From assembly GCA_029959555.1 (NCBI GenBank), contig JASCPI010000013.1, positions 1-64,000 of the forward strand: DNA of 64,000 nucleotides, written 5' to 3'. The notes below the pieces were generated by a model that ran no database searches, had not been told where the DNA came from, and saw only the letters and a list, made by a program, of their open reading frames with translations. Origin of the DNA: Lysobacteraceae bacterium PS02065. Lineage in GTDB: Bacteria > Pseudomonadota > Gammaproteobacteria > Xanthomonadales > Rhodanobacteraceae. The translations under genes were made by a program, and so were the position numbers. This document shows positions 54,475 through 64,000 of this stretch, piece by piece. Each line of letters begins with the position of its first letter. Within the stretch, counting starts at the first letter, position 1.

Positions 54475-56339
54475 CAGAACATCTCCGAGGGGCCGGCTTC
54501 CTTGGCCGGCGCGGGCGCGCGCGAAGGAATGTGGTCGCCGGTGATCATCTGGCCGTAGGTCATGCCGGGGCCGACCATCGGATAGACGCCGGCATCGGGA
54601 TCGATCATGACCTCGAGGAAAGCGGGACCCGGGAACGCGATGAACTCGGCGACGACGCGGTCGACGTCCTCGGGGCGATCCAGGCGCACCGCGTACTCGA
54701 AGCCGTCGGCCTGCGCGGCCTTGATGAAATCCTTCTTGTGCAGGCTCTTGTCGGTCGCCGAGAAGCGACCCTTGAAGAACAGCTTCTGCCACTGCCGCAC
54801 CATGCCGTCGCCGCAGTTGTTGAGCACGACGACCTTGACCGGCAGGCCGTACGTCGTGACGGTCTCGAGCTCGCCGAGGTTCATGCGGATGCTCGCGTCG
54901 CCGTCGATGTCGACGACGAGCAGGTCGCGGCGCGCGAACTGCGCGCCGATGGCGGCCGGCAGGCCGAAGCCCATCGTGCCCATCGAGCCCGAGGTCAGCC
55001 AGCGTCGCGGCTGGGTGAAGTCGAAATACTGCGCGGCCCACATCTGGTGCTGGCCGACGCCGGTCGAGACGATCACCTCGCCGCGCGTGAGGCGGTTGAT
55101 CGCCTCGATGACCGCGTACGGCTGGATGCGCGGGTTGGCGCGGTCGTAGGCCATCGCGTAGGTGTGCTTGAGGTCCGCGAGGTGCGCGTGCCAATCTGAC
55201 CAGGTGCCCACGCCGGACGGATCGAAGCCGCGCGCCGCCGCATGGCGACGCAGCGCATCGAGCGCGCGCGAGAGGTCGCCGAGGTGATGCCAGTCGACGC
55301 GCTTGACCTTGTGGATCTCGGCCGGGTCGACATCGAGGTGGGCGATGAAACGCGCACCGGCCGCGAACTGCGACGGCACGCCGGCGACGCGATCGTCGAA
55401 GCGCGCGCCGACCGCGATCACGAAGTCGCAATCCTCGACCGCGTAGTTCGCGAACGCGGTGCCGTGCATGCCGAGCATGTGCAGCGACAGCGCCTCGGTC
55501 GTGTCGGCCGCGCCGAGGCCCATGAGCGTGGTCGTGACCGGGATGCCGAGCGCCTGCGCGAACGTGCGCAGCGCGGCCGTCGCCTCGGCGGCGACGACGC
55601 CGCCACCGACGTACAGCAACGGGCGCTTCGCCTGCGCAAGCGCATCGACGAACCGCGCGCACGCGGCCTCGTCGAGCTCGGCGTCCTCGATCGCACGCAG
55701 GCGCGCGCGGTAACCCGGGATCGCGAGCTGGCCCTCGCCCGCGAACACGAGCGGCGCGTTCTGCACGTCCTTCGGGATATCGATGACGACCGGCCCGGGC
55801 CGGCCGGTGCGCGCGATCTCGAACGCGGTGCGCAGCGTCGCCTCGAGCTGTGCCGCGTCGGTGACGAGGAACACGTGCTTGGCGCACGAGGCCATGATGT
55901 TGCTGATCGGCGCTTCCTGGAACGCGTCGGTGCCGATCGCCGCGGTCGGCACCTGGCCGCAGATCACGACGATCGGGATCGAATCGGCCATCGCGTCGCG
56001 CACCGGCGTGACCGTGTTGGTCGCGCCGGGGCCCGAGGTCACGAGCGCGACGCCGACCTTGCCCGAAGCACGCGCGTAGCCCTGCGCCATGAAGCCCGCA
56101 CCCTGCTCGTTGGCCGGCACGATGAGCGGCAGCGGTTCGCTGCCGTCGGCGTTCGGATGCTCGTGGTTGAAGCGGAACACCGCGTCGTAGACCGGAAGGA
56201 TCGCGCCACCCGAGTAGCCGAACACGACGCCTACGCCTTCGTCGGCGAGCACCTGCACGACGATGTCGGCGCCGGTCATCGGGGTCCCGGCGAGCGGATG
56301 CGCGCCGGGTTCGGGAGTCGCTTCGAGTTGGGCATTCAC
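54474..56339 (-). CDS. ilvB: Acetolactate synthase large (catalytic) subunit
   Basis: The 621-residue thiamine-diphosphate enzyme has catalytic Glu in VIVPANEQGAG, a central domain, and the ThDP motif GDASIRMNLGELETVTTYGLPVKVVVLNN (in parts: DIDGDASIRMNLGELET, PVKVVVLNNCGDGMVRQWQ). It condenses two pyruvates, or pyruvate with 2-oxobutyrate. About 20 extra N-terminal residues precede the domain. It lies 43 bp after ilvC. Whether to call it ilvB, ilvI or ilvG depends on paralogues not visible here. Confidence 0.95.
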   Translation of the reverse strand: MNAQLEATPEPGAHPLAGTPMTGADIVVQVLADEGVGVVFGYSGGAILPVYDAVFRFNHEHPNADGSEPLPLIVPANEQGAGFMAQGYARASGKVGVALVTSGPGATNTVTPVRDAMADSIPIVVICGQVPTAAIGTDAFQEAPISNIMASCAKHVFLVTDAAQLEATLRTAFEIARTGRPGPVVIDIPKDVQNAPLVFAGEGQLAIPGYRARLRAIEDAELDEAACARFVDALAQAKRPLLYVGGGVVAAEATAALRTFAQALGIPVTTTLMGLGAADTTEALSLHMLGMHGTAFANYAVEDCDFVIAVGARFDDRVAGVPSQFAAGARFIAHLDVDPAEIHKVKRVDWHHLGDLSRALDALRRHAAARGFDPSGVGTWSDWHAHLADLKHTYAMAYDRANPRIQPYAVIEAINRLTRGEVIVSTGVGQHQMWAAQYFDFTQPRRWLTSGSMGTMGFGLPAAIGAQFARRDLLVVDIDGDASIRMNLGELETVTTYGLPVKVVVLNNCGDGMVRQWQKLFFKGRFSATDKSLHKKDFIKAAQADGFEYAVRLDRPEDVDRVVAEFIAFPGPAFLEVMIDPDAGVYPMVGPGMTYGQMITGDHIPSRAPAPAKEAGPSEMF

Positions 56340-56382
56340 GGGTGTCGGATCCTGAGGGTCGTGGCGGGCGCGGCGTGGCGCA

Positions 56383-57360
56383 TCAGGCCTCGTTGAGCCA
56401 GGTCATCTTCTTGCGCAGTTCGGCGCCGACCTTCTCGATCGGGTGGTCGAGGTCGGCCTGCTTCCACTTCGTGTAGTTCGGCAGGCCGGCGTTGTACTCC
56501 GCCGTCCAGTTCTTCGCGAAGGTGCCGTCCTGGATGTCGGCGAGCACCGCCTTCATGCGCTCCTTGGTGGCCGCGTCGACGATGCGCGGGCCGCTCACGT
56601 AGTCGCCGTACTGCGCGGTCTCGGAGATGTAGGTGAGCATCTTGGTGATGCCGCCCTGGTAGAGCAGGTCGACGATGAGCTTCAGCTCGTGCAGCACTTC
56701 GTAGTACGCGATCTCGGGACGGTAGCCGGCCTCGACCAGCGTCTCGAAGCCCTTGAGCACGAGCTCGCTCGCGCCGCCGCACAGCACGGCCTGCTCGCCG
56801 AACAGGTCGGTCTCGGTCTCTTCCTTGAAGTCGGTCTCGATGAGCAGCGCGCGTGCGCCGCCGAGGCCTGCCGCGTAGGCCTTGGCCTTGTCGACTGCGC
56901 TGCCGCTGACGTCCTGGAACACCGCGTACAGGCACGGCACGCCGCGGCCGATCTCGTACTCGGTGCGCACGAGGTGACCCGGGCCCTTCGGCGCGACGAG
57001 GATCACGTCGATGTCGGCGCGCGGCACGATGGTCTTGAAGTGCACGTTGAAGCCGTGCGCGAACAGCAGCGCGGCACCGGGCTTGATGTTCGGCGCGATG
57101 ACGTCGGTGTAGAGCGTCGGCTGCACCATGTCGGGCGTCAGCACGGCGACGAGGTCGGCACCCTTGACGGCCTCCTCGGGCGAGACGACCTCGAAGCCGT
57201 CCGCGGTCGCCTTGGCGGCGGTCGGTCCGCCCGCGCGCAGGCCGACGACGACGTCGAGGCCGGAGTCGCGCAGGTTGAGGACGTGCGAACGGCCCTGGCT
57301 GCCGTAGCCGAGCACGGCGATGCGGGCGTTCTGGAGGGCTTCGGTGGTGACGGTGGACAT
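56383..57360 (-). CDS. ilvC: Ketol-acid reductoisomerase
   Basis: The 325-residue class I enzyme has the NADPH-binding loop [19 protein letters not shown] and [10 protein letters not shown] with [14 protein letters not shown]. The C-terminal metal-binding helical domain has [19 protein letters not shown]. It converts acetolactates into dihydroxy acids. The length is normal for class I. It lies 112 bp after leuB. Confidence 0.96.
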   Translation of the reverse strand: MSTVTTEALQNARIAVLGYGSQGRSHVLNLRDSGLDVVVGLRAGGPTAAKATADGFEVVSPEEAVKGADLVAVLTPDMVQPTLYTDVIAPNIKPGAALLFAHGFNVHFKTIVPRADIDVILVAPKGPGHLVRTEYEIGRGVPCLYAVFQDVSGSAVDKAKAYAAGLGGARALLIETDFKEETETDLFGEQAVLCGGASELVLKGFETLVEAGYRPEIAYYEVLHELKLIVDLLYQGGITKMLTYISETAQYGDYVSGPRIVDAATKERMKAVLADIQDGTFAKNWTAEYNAGLPNYTKWKQADLDHPIEKVGAELRKKMTWLNEA

Positions 57361-57472
57361 GCAGCGGTTCTCCGGTGGAAGACGTTGGACGATCGTGGCG
57401 GGATGCCGCGTCGCCGCGGCGATGACGAATGCAGGTATCGGGCGTTGGATCAGGACAGGGCGGACGGCATGC

Positions 57473-58540
57473 TCACGCGGCCGCCTTGCGCCGCGCGGCG
57501 AGGCGCGCGACGACGGCGTCGGTGACCTCGGCCGTGCTCGCACGGCCGCCGAGGTCGCGGGTCAGCTCGGCGTGGGCGAGCACGTCGTCGACCGCGGCTT
57601 CGACCGCATCGGCCTCGTCGGCGAGGTTGAGCGAGTGGCGCAGCAGCATCGCCGCGCTGAGGATCGCGCCGATCGGGTTGGCGACGCCCTGCCCCGCGAT
57701 GTCGGGCGCGGAGCCGTGGATCGGCTCGTAGAGGCCGCGCGGACCGTCGCCGAGCGAGGCCGACGGCGACACGCCGAGCGAACCCGCCAGCGCGGCGGCC
57801 TCGTCGGTGAGGATGTCGCCGAACAGGTTCTCGGTGACGATCACGTCGTAGGCGGACGGACGCGTCAGCAGCAGCATCGCCATCGAATCGACGAGCTGGT
57901 GCTCGAGCGTGATGCCGTCCTGTTCTGCGACGACGCGCGTGGTCGTCGCGCGCCACAGGCGCGAGGTCTCGAGCACGTTGGCCTTGTCGACCGAGGTCAG
58001 CTTGCCGCGTCGTGCACGTGCGAGCTCGCAGGCGCGCTTGACGACGCGCTCGACCTCGCCCTCGCTGTAGCGGCACTCGTCGATCGCGACGTCGCCCTCG
58101 CGCGACTTGCGGCCGAAGTAGGCACCGCCGGTGAGCTCGCGCACGAACACGAGATCGACACCGGCGAGGTTCTCGGCCTTGAGCGGCGACAGCGCGGCGA
58201 GGCGCGGATGTACGCGCAGTGGACGCAGGTTGGCGTAGACGCCGAGCTTGGCGCGCAGACCGAGCAGACCCTGCTCGGGCCGCACCTTGGCCTGCGGGTC
58301 GGACCACTTCGGGCCGCCGACCGCACCGAGCAGCACCGCGTCGGCACCGAGGCAGCCGTCGATCGTGGCCTGCGGCAGCGGCTCGCCGGTCGTGTCGATC
58401 GCGATGCCGCCGATCGCGTGTTCGCTGAACTCGACGACGTGGCCGCCGTGCGCGAGCACCTCGCGCAGCACGGCGACGGCCGCGGCGGTGACTTCAGGTC
58501 CGATGCCGTCGCCCGGAAGGACGGCGATGTGTGCTCTCAT
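57473..58540 (-). CDS. leuB: 3-Isopropylmalate dehydrogenase
   Basis: The 355-residue enzyme has [13 protein letters not shown], substrate-loop VGGPKWSD, the arginines of [16 protein letters not shown], and [25 protein letters not shown]. It oxidises 3-isopropylmalate to the leucine precursor 2-oxoisocaproate. Its start overlaps the leuD stop by four bases. Confidence 0.96.
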   Translation of the reverse strand: MRAHIAVLPGDGIGPEVTAAAVAVLREVLAHGGHVVEFSEHAIGGIAIDTTGEPLPQATIDGCLGADAVLLGAVGGPKWSDPQAKVRPEQGLLGLRAKLGVYANLRPLRVHPRLAALSPLKAENLAGVDLVFVRELTGGAYFGRKSREGDVAIDECRYSEGEVERVVKRACELARARRGKLTSVDKANVLETSRLWRATTTRVVAEQDGITLEHQLVDSMAMLLLTRPSAYDVIVTENLFGDILTDEAAALAGSLGVSPSASLGDGPRGLYEPIHGSAPDIAGQGVANPIGAILSAAMLLRHSLNLADEADAVEAAVDDVLAHAELTRDLGGRASTAEVTDAVVARLAARRKAAA

Positions 58541-59142
58541 GCTGCGGTCTCCACGGTATAGCGGGTGTCCTGGGCGCGCTGCTCGTAAGCGTCGATCTCG
58601 GCGCCCGCATCGAGCAGGAAGCCGAGCTGGTCGACGCCGTTGAGCAGGCAGTGGCGCGCGAAACCATCGAGCGCGAACGCGAACGCGCGGCCGTCGGCCA
58701 GCGTGATCGTGCGCGCGGCGACGTCGATGACGAGCTCCTGGCCAGGGTGATCGAGCAGCTCGCGGTGCTCGGCCTCGGGCAGCACGATCGCGAGCAGGCC
58801 GTTCTTGAGCGCGTTGCTGCGGAAGATGTCGGCGATCTCCGACGAGATCACCGCCTGGATGCCGTAGTCGAGCAGCGCCCAAGGCGCGTGCTCGCGCGAC
58901 GAGCCGCAGCCGAAATTGCGGCCCGCGACGACGATCGCGCAGCCCTGTGCCTCGGGCCGGTTGAGCGGGAACTCGGGGTTGTCGCCGCCGTCGGCGGCGT
59001 AGCGCCAGTCGTTGAACGCATGCCGGCCGAGGCCGGCGCGCTGCGTCGTGGTGAGGAAGCGCGCGGGGATGATGCGGTCGGTGTCGATGTTCTCGAACGG
59101 CAGCGCGGCCGTGCGCGAACGCACTTCGGTCAGCGGCTTCAT
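58537..59142 (-). CDS. leuD: 3-Isopropylmalate dehydratase small subunit
   Basis: The 201-residue protein has [14 protein letters not shown] and the swivel-domain loop [17 protein letters not shown]. With LeuC it isomerises isopropylmalate. It overlaps leuC upstream and leuB downstream by four bases each. Confidence 0.96.
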   Translation of the reverse strand: MKPLTEVRSRTAALPFENIDTDRIIPARFLTTTQRAGLGRHAFNDWRYAADGGDNPEFPLNRPEAQGCAIVVAGRNFGCGSSREHAPWALLDYGIQAVISSEIADIFRSNALKNGLLAIVLPEAEHRELLDHPGQELVIDVAARTITLADGRAFAFALDGFARHCLLNGVDQLGFLLDAGAEIDAYEQRAQDTRYTVETAA

Positions 59143-60548
59143 GCGGCGTGCTCCAGGAACGCGTCGGGATCGGCGATGCGGCCCGCGACCGCGGCGACCG
59201 CGGCCACCCGCGGGCTGGCCAGCACGGTGCGCACGCCGGGACCCTGGCGGCCTTCGAAGTTGCGGTTGCTGGTCGACACGACAAGCTGGCCCGGGCGCGC
59301 GATGTCGCCGTTCATGCCGATGCACATCGAACAACCCGCGTCGCGCCATTCGGCACCGGCCGCGGTGAACACGGCGTCGAGGCCCTCGGCCTCGGCCTCG
59401 CGCTTGATCAGCACCGAGCCCGGCACGACGAGCATGCGTACGCCGTCGGCGACCCGGCGCCCGCGCAGCACGTCGGCGGCTTCGCGCAGGTCCGACAGGC
59501 GCGAGTTCGTGCAGCTGCCGACGAACACGACGTCGACGGCCTCGCCGGTCAGCGCCTGGCCGCCCGTGAAGCGCATGTAGGCGAGCGCCTTGGCTTCCTG
59601 GTCGTCGCGCGCGGCCGGGATCGCCGCGCTGATCGGCGTGACCATGCCCGGATGCGTGCCGTAGGTGATGGTCGGGCCGATGTCGGCCGCGTCGATGTGC
59701 ACCTCGCTGTCGTAAGCCGCGCCGGGATCGCTCGCGAGCGATCGCCAGTACGTCACTGCGCGGTTCCAGTCGGCGCCCTTCGGCGCGCGCTCGCGGCCTT
59801 CGAGGAACGCGAACGTGGTGTCGTCGGGCGCGATGAGGCCTGCGCGTGCGCCGGCCTCGATCGACATGTTGCAGACGGTCATGCGCTCTTCCATCGACAA
59901 CGCCTCGATAGCGCTGCCGCGGTACTCGAGCACGTGGCCGGTGCCGCCACCGACGCCGATGATGCCGATGACGTGCAGGATGAGGTCCTTGGCGCCGACG
60001 CCGGGACGCAGGCGGCCGTCGACATGGATCGCGAACGTCTTCGGCTTGCGCTGCAGCAGGCACTGCGTCGCGAGCACGTGGCCGACCTCGGTCGTGCCGA
60101 TGCCGAACGCGAGCGCGCCGAACGCGCCGTGCGTGGCGGTGTGGCTGTCGCCGCAGACGATCGTCATGCCGGGCTGGGTCGCGCCGTACTCGGGCCCCAT
60201 CACGTGCACGATGCCGCGGTGATCGCTGTCCCAGCCGTTGAGTTCGATGCCGAACTCGCGGCAGTTCGCCTCGAGCTGGCGCACCTGGTTCTCGGCATCG
60301 GCGCTCGCGTACGGGCGCTTGCCGTCGGGGCCCGGCGGCAGCGTCGGCGTGGAATGGTCGAGCGTCGCGAGCACGCGGTCGGGACGACGCACCGGCAGGC
60401 CGCGCTCGCGCAGTTCGGTGAACGCCTGCGGTGTCGTGACCTCGTGGATCAGGTGCAGGTCGATGTAGAGGATACCGGGCGTGTCGGCGGTCTCGGCGCG
60501 CACGAGGTGCGCATCCCAGATCTTGTCGATGATGGTGCGTGCGCTCAT
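59139..60548 (-). CDS. leuC: 3-Isopropylmalate dehydratase large subunit
   Basis: The 469-residue aconitase-family protein has the 4Fe-4S ligands in VGSCTNSR and CSMC and the [19 protein letters not shown] loop. The start overlaps the ilvE stop by four bases. The complex with LeuD acts in the cytoplasm. Confidence 0.96.
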   Translation of the reverse strand: MSARTIIDKIWDAHLVRAETADTPGILYIDLHLIHEVTTPQAFTELRERGLPVRRPDRVLATLDHSTPTLPPGPDGKRPYASADAENQVRQLEANCREFGIELNGWDSDHRGIVHVMGPEYGATQPGMTIVCGDSHTATHGAFGALAFGIGTTEVGHVLATQCLLQRKPKTFAIHVDGRLRPGVGAKDLILHVIGIIGVGGGTGHVLEYRGSAIEALSMEERMTVCNMSIEAGARAGLIAPDDTTFAFLEGRERAPKGADWNRAVTYWRSLASDPGAAYDSEVHIDAADIGPTITYGTHPGMVTPISAAIPAARDDQEAKALAYMRFTGGQALTGEAVDVVFVGSCTNSRLSDLREAADVLRGRRVADGVRMLVVPGSVLIKREAEAEGLDAVFTAAGAEWRDAGCSMCIGMNGDIARPGQLVVSTSNRNFEGRQGPGVRTVLASPRVAAVAAVAGRIADPDAFLEHAA

Positions 60549-61504
60549 GCCGCGATGTCCTCGACGTCGGCACTCGTCGCACGCGCCGACGTCACCGGCG
60601 TGAGCCAGCCGTGCGTGTCGGGCGTGCGGCCGTCGAACAGGCCGAAGAACGCCTGCTGCAGCGCGCGCGTGACCGGACCCGGGCGGCCGTCGCCGACCGG
60701 CTTGCGGTCGACCGAGCGCACCGGCGTGATCTCCGCGGCGGTGCCGGTCATGAAGATCTCGTCCGAGGTGTAGAGCGCCTCGCGCGGCATGTCGCGCTCC
60801 TCGACCGCGTAGCCGAGCGAGCGCGCGAGCGTCATGACCGTGTCGCGCGTGATGCCGGCGAGGATGCCGGCGCTGCTGGTCGGCGTCATGACGACGCCGC
60901 GGCGCACGAGGAACAGGTTTTCGCCGGCGCCTTCGCTGAGCAGGCCGTTGGTGCCGAGCGCGATGCCCTCGGCGTAGCCGCCGCGCTGGGCCTCGAACCC
61001 GATGAGCTGGCTGGACAGGTAGTTGCCGCCGGCCTTGGCCCAGCTCGGGAACGTGTTCGGCGCGGGGCGGTTCCACGACGACACGCAGACGTCGGCGCCG
61101 TGCTCGAGTGCGTCGCCCAGGTAGGCGCCCCAGTCGAGCGCCATGATCGAGACGTCGACCGGCGAACCCGGCTTCGGCATGACGCCGAGGCCGCCCGCGC
61201 CGCGGAACACGATCGGGCGCACGTAGGCCGAGGCCATGCCGTTCGCGGCGACGACGTCGATGCAGGCCTGGCTGATCGCCTCCTCGCTGTAGCCGATGTC
61301 GATCTCGTAGATCTTCGCCGACTCGAACAGGCGGCGCGTGTGTTCGGCGAGGCGGAAGAAGCACGGTCCCTGCGGCGTCGCGTAGACGCGCTCGCCCTCG
61401 AACACGGACGAGCCGTAGTGCAGCGCGTGCGCACTGACGTGCACGGTCGCCTCCTGCCACGGCTTGAGCCGTCCGTTGTGCCAGATCAGGGAAGTGTGGC
61501 TCAT
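60545..61504 (-). CDS. ilvE: Branched-chain amino-acid aminotransferase
   Basis: The 319-residue class IV aminotransferase has [14 protein letters not shown], the PLP Lys in [11 protein letters not shown], and [14 protein letters not shown]. It makes leucine, isoleucine and valine from the 2-oxo acids. Its start lies 10 bp after the leuA stop, and its stop overlaps leuC. Having it between leuA and leuC keeps the full leucine set in one transcript. Confidence 0.95.
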   Translation of the reverse strand: MSHTSLIWHNGRLKPWQEATVHVSAHALHYGSSVFEGERVYATPQGPCFFRLAEHTRRLFESAKIYEIDIGYSEEAISQACIDVVAANGMASAYVRPIVFRGAGGLGVMPKPGSPVDVSIMALDWGAYLGDALEHGADVCVSSWNRPAPNTFPSWAKAGGNYLSSQLIGFEAQRGGYAEGIALGTNGLLSEGAGENLFLVRRGVVMTPTSSAGILAGITRDTVMTLARSLGYAVEERDMPREALYTSDEIFMTGTAAEITPVRSVDRKPVGDGRPGPVTRALQQAFFGLFDGRTPDTHGWLTPVTSARATSADVEDIAA

Positions 61505-61514
61505 GCGTGGATCC

Positions 61515-63107
61515 TCAGCGGGCGTTGGCGGTGCTGATGGCGGGAAGCGCCGGCGTGATGCGCTCGACGCGGTTGGCGATCTCGAGCACGGCCAGCGCGG
61601 CCGCCTCGACGATGTCGGTGGACACGGCCTGGCCGCGCAGTTCGCGGCCGCCGTGGTTGACGCTGATCGCGGCCTGGCCCTGGGCGTCCCCGCCCTCGCT
61701 GAGCGCGCGGATCTGGAACTCGGCGACCGAAAACTCGTGGCCGACGGCACGCGACACGGCGCGCAGCACAGCGTCGACCGGGCCGTCGCCGATCGCGGCC
61801 TCGCTGACTTCGCGGCCGTCGTCGTGGGCCAGGCGCACCGAGGCGGATGCGCTCGCGCCGACATGGCTGGTCGCGTGCAGCGAGGTGAGGCGCCACGGAC
61901 CGGCAGCCTCGGGATCATGGCCCAGTGCGAGTGCCTCGAGGTCGGCGTCGAATACCTCGCGCTTCTTGTCGGCGAGCAGCTTGAAGCGCGTGAAGACGTC
62001 GTCGAGCGCAGCATCGTCGAGCACGTGTCCGAGCGAGGACAGGCGCTCCCGCAGCGCGTGGCGCCCGCTGTGCTTGCCGAGCACGAGCTGGCTCTTGGCC
62101 ACGCCGACATCTTCGGCACGCATGATCTCGTAGGTGCCGCGGTGCTTGAGCATGCCGTGCTGGTGGATGCCGGATTCGTGCGCGAACGCGTTCTCGCCGA
62201 CGATCGCCTTGTTGCGCGGGATCGGCTGGCCGGTCGTCTGCGCGAGCAGGCGCGCGACGGCGTGCAGGCGCTGCGTGCGGATGCCGGTGGTCGCACCGCC
62301 GAAGCGCTCGCCGCGCACGCGCAGCGCCATGACGATCTCCTCGAGCGCGGCATTGCCTGCTCGCTCGCCGATGCCGTTGATCGTGCACTCGACCTGGCGC
62401 GCACCCGCCGAGATCGCCGCGAGGCTGTTGGCGACCGCCATGCCGAGGTCGTCGTGGCAATGCGAGCTGAAGACGACGCCTTCGGCGCCGCGGACGTTCG
62501 CACGCAACCACGCGAAGCGCTCGGCGATCTCGGGTGGCGTCGTGTAGCCGACCGTGTCGGGCACGTTGACCGTGCGCGCACCGGCCTCGATCACGGCCGA
62601 GAACACCTCGGCGAGGAACTCGGGTTCGGTGCGGATCGCGTCCTCGGCCGAGAACTCGACGTCGTCGCAGAGCTCGCGCGCACGGCGCACGCCGGCGATC
62701 GCCGTGTCGATCACCTGCTGCCTGCTCATCTGCAGCTTGAACTCGCGATGCAGCGGGCTGGTCGCGAGGAAGGTGTGGATGCGCCCATTCTCGGCCGGCT
62801 CGATCGCACGCGCGACGCTCTCGATGTCACCGAACTGGCAGCGCGCGAGGCCACAGATGCGCGTGCCGCGCACGCTCTTCGCGATGCCGTGCACCGACGC
62901 AAAATCGTCCGGTGACGCGTGCGGGAAGCCCGCCTCGAGGATGTCGACGCCGAGGTCGGCGAGCGCGGCAGCCATGCGCAGTTTCTGCGCGCGGCTCATC
63001 GAGAAACCCGGCGCCTGTTCACCGTCGCGCAGGGTCGTGTCGAAGATCAGCACGCGATCGCTCGCTGCCGATGCCGGGGTCTCGCCTGCCACTACGTCGC
63101 TTGTCAT
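61515..63107 (-). CDS. leuA: 2-Isopropylmalate synthase
   Basis: The 530-residue enzyme has DTTLRDGEQAPG, the metal-binding HCHDDLG, GERAGNAALEEIV and a C-terminal LeuA regulatory domain for leucine feedback. The start at 63107 is preferred over the longer frame because the upstream residues run into the terminator region. It is the first enzyme gene of the operon and follows the attenuator by 44 bp. Confidence 0.95.
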   Translation of the reverse strand: MTSDVVAGETPASAASDRVLIFDTTLRDGEQAPGFSMSRAQKLRMAAALADLGVDILEAGFPHASPDDFASVHGIAKSVRGTRICGLARCQFGDIESVARAIEPAENGRIHTFLATSPLHREFKLQMSRQQVIDTAIAGVRRARELCDDVEFSAEDAIRTEPEFLAEVFSAVIEAGARTVNVPDTVGYTTPPEIAERFAWLRANVRGAEGVVFSSHCHDDLGMAVANSLAAISAGARQVECTINGIGERAGNAALEEIVMALRVRGERFGGATTGIRTQRLHAVARLLAQTTGQPIPRNKAIVGENAFAHESGIHQHGMLKHRGTYEIMRAEDVGVAKSQLVLGKHSGRHALRERLSSLGHVLDDAALDDVFTRFKLLADKKREVFDADLEALALGHDPEAAGPWRLTSLHATSHVGASASASVRLAHDDGREVSEAAIGDGPVDAVLRAVSRAVGHEFSVAEFQIRALSEGGDAQGQAAISVNHGGRELRGQAVSTDIVEAAALAVLEIANRVERITPALPAISTANAR

Positions 63108-63150
63108 GTCTGGCTCCGATTCGGTCGGACGTCCGGGGATGCATCCGGAC

Positions 63151-63185
63151 AAATAAAAACCCCGCCTTCGTTTCCGAGTGCGGGG
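63151..63185 (-). terminator. Attenuator terminator before leuA
   Basis: On the minus strand CCCCGC pairs with GCGGGG around a loop of about 14 bases, followed by TTTTTATTT. It lies between the leader peptide and leuA, the position of an attenuator. Ribosome stalling on Leu, Val or Ile codons would favour an alternative fold. Confidence 0.85.
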
Positions 63186-63221
63186 TCTTTGGGATCTTCT
63201 GCGTTCTGCCTACGCGTACCC

Positions 63222-63350
63222 TTAGCCCGCACCTGTGCAGGTAATAAGAAGTACGACGAGAAGGAGGCCCGCGAGCGGCGCCGGCACGCTGCCACGCACG
63301 GCCGTGAGGGCCTTTGTGGTCGTTGCGTGGTGGCTGCTGCGTCGCGACAT
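63222..63350 (-). CDS. Branched-chain leader peptide (ilvL/leuL-type)
   Basis: A 42-residue peptide ends in GLLLVVLLITCTGAG before a TAA stop. Nine of ten consecutive residues from 29 to 36 and around are Leu, Val or Ile, the regulatory codons for a leu/ilv attenuator. The frame was read codon by codon from ATG at 63350-63348 to TAA at 63224-63222. The stop lies 37 bp before the terminator stem. The predicted transcription start is at or within a base or two of this ATG, so the peptide may be translated from a leaderless end; an in-frame GTG at codon 18 or 22 is an alternative start. Confidence 0.85.
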   Translation of the reverse strand: MSRRSSHHATTTKALTAVRGSVPAPLAGLLLVVLLITCTGAG

Positions 63351-63356
63351 GAAGCG

Positions 63357-63386
63357 AACCTAATCGATGCTTCGAAGACCTGTCAA
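63357..63386 (-). promoter_or_regulatory. Promoter of the leader-leuA operon
   Basis: TTGACA (perfect -35), 18 bp, TAGGTT (-10). The -10 ends seven bases before the leader ATG. Confidence 0.7.
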
Positions 63387-63555
63387 GCGATCATCGACAT
63401 GGTTTCGCGAGCAACTTTCGTGATCGACGTATGGACGTCCGGATGGCCACACCGGACCGCCACGACGCTGGCGCCGCTCCGCCGGACGCGCCGCGTCGCC
63501 CGCAGCAGTCGCCGGCTGAGTGCCGCGACATCGCGCCGCACCGCCGCGAACCGGC

Positions 63556-64000
63556 TCAACGCCGGGCAGCGTCGCAGCGTGCGAGGAAGGCCTCGAGGAA
63601 CCCGGCGGGCAGGTCCGCACCGACCGGCACGTAGGCGTGATGCGGCTCGGCGAACGCGCCGCACTTGACCGCGTCCTTCTCGGTCATGAGCACGGGCAGG
63701 TCGTCGCCGAAGGCGAGGTCGTCGGCGCGCATCGCGTGGTGGTCGGGCAGCGGATGCGGGATCACCTCGATGCCGTGCGCGCGCAGGCCGTCGAAGAAGC
63801 GCCCGGGGTGGCCGATGCCGGCGACCGCGTGCACGCGCGTGCCGGCCAGCGAGGCGAGCGGCAGTTCGCGCGCAGGATCCTTGAGCGAGACCGCGACGTC
63901 ACCGCGCAGCATCATCGGCACCTCGTCGGCGTGTGCGTCGCTGCCGTTGCAGATGCGCCAGTCGACCGCCGCGAGGCGTGCGAGCGGTTCGCGCAAGGGC
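63556..64000 (-). CDS. lpxK: Tetraacyldisaccharide 4'-kinase LpxK (3' end only)
   Basis: The C-terminal 147 residues run off the right edge. The segment MLRGDVAVSLKDPARELPLASLAGTRVHAVAGIGHPGRFFDGLRAHGIEVIPHPLPDHHAM (in parts: VHAVAGIGHPGRFFDGLR, LPDHHAMRADDLAF) and PVLMTEKDAVKC are typical of LpxK, which phosphorylates the 4' position of lipid A. The N-terminal ATP-binding half is outside the window. It ends 169 bp before the -35 of the leuA operon. Confidence 0.92.
   Translation of the reverse strand, partial: PLREPLARLAAVDWRICNGSDAHADEVPMMLRGDVAVSLKDPARELPLASLAGTRVHAVAGIGHPGRFFDGLRAHGIEVIPHPLPDHHAMRADDLAFGDDLPVLMTEKDAVKCGAFAEPHHAYVPVGADLPAGFLEAFLARCDAARR

Overview
The window is very GC-rich bacterial chromosome with dense genes and short spacers. 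Outer-membrane biogenesis genes (BamE, LpxK), azurin, a porin, the divergent bamE/fur pair, the ratA-rnfH pair and the rpsF-rpsR-rplI-dnaB-alr-radA string all point to a gammaproteobacterium. The overall style suggests Xanthomonadales/Lysobacterales, perhaps Rhodanobacteraceae. That placement is inferred from gene content, not from a search.

Left part (1-13.4 kb): a short asparaginase-domain protein; a secreted subtilase with PKD and two PPC domains; a small membrane protein; a large regulator whose receiver, GGDEF and EAL domains all lack their signature residues; sufT; a divergent MocR-type regulator/flavin-oxidase pair; a membrane protein; and pntAA-pntAB-pntB. Centre-left (13.5-26.2 kb) is the most distinctive region, a periplasmic alcohol-oxidation island. 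It holds an AcoR-type sigma-54 activator, an aldehyde dehydrogenase, a PQQ dehydrogenase with the lanthanide-type Asp-x-Asp signature, a protein fusing a MxaJ/XoxJ-like binding domain to cytochrome c, a c550-type cytochrome, a second PQQ dehydrogenase with the calcium-type Asp-x-Ser signature, an exported pentapeptide-repeat protein, azurin, a porin and a DUF779 protein. A perfect 17-bp palindrome with identical half-sites lies in front of the regulator/aldehyde dehydrogenase and in front of the cytochrome/second dehydrogenase. Each copy precedes a -24/-12 (sigma-54) promoter, so one regulon is likely.

Middle (26-42.5 kb): an S9 peptidase, yceH, a queuosine-precursor transporter, two uncharacterised secreted proteins, a methyltransferase, rlmKL with a small hydrolase, an EamA transporter, a DUF188 protein, a VOC protein, an ArsR-type regulator with a probable operator, and an AAA ATPase. 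Housekeeping block (39.9-52.5 kb, mostly minus strand): rpsF-rpsR-rplI-dnaB-alr-radA-ATPase, a zincin-like peptidase, ssrA with smpB, ratA-rnfH, divergent bamE/fur, a hydrolase and tRNA-Arg.

Right end (54-63.4 kb): a minus-strand branched-chain amino-acid operon, leuA-ilvE-leuC-leuD-leuB-ilvC-ilvB-ilvH. It is preceded by a 42-codon leader peptide rich in Leu/Val/Ile codons and by an attenuator terminator. The 3' end of lpxK closes the window. Two families of intergenic inverted repeats (REP/BIME-like) are scattered around 10.2, 39.7, 53.6 and 53.8 kb. No IS element, prophage or CRISPR array was seen.
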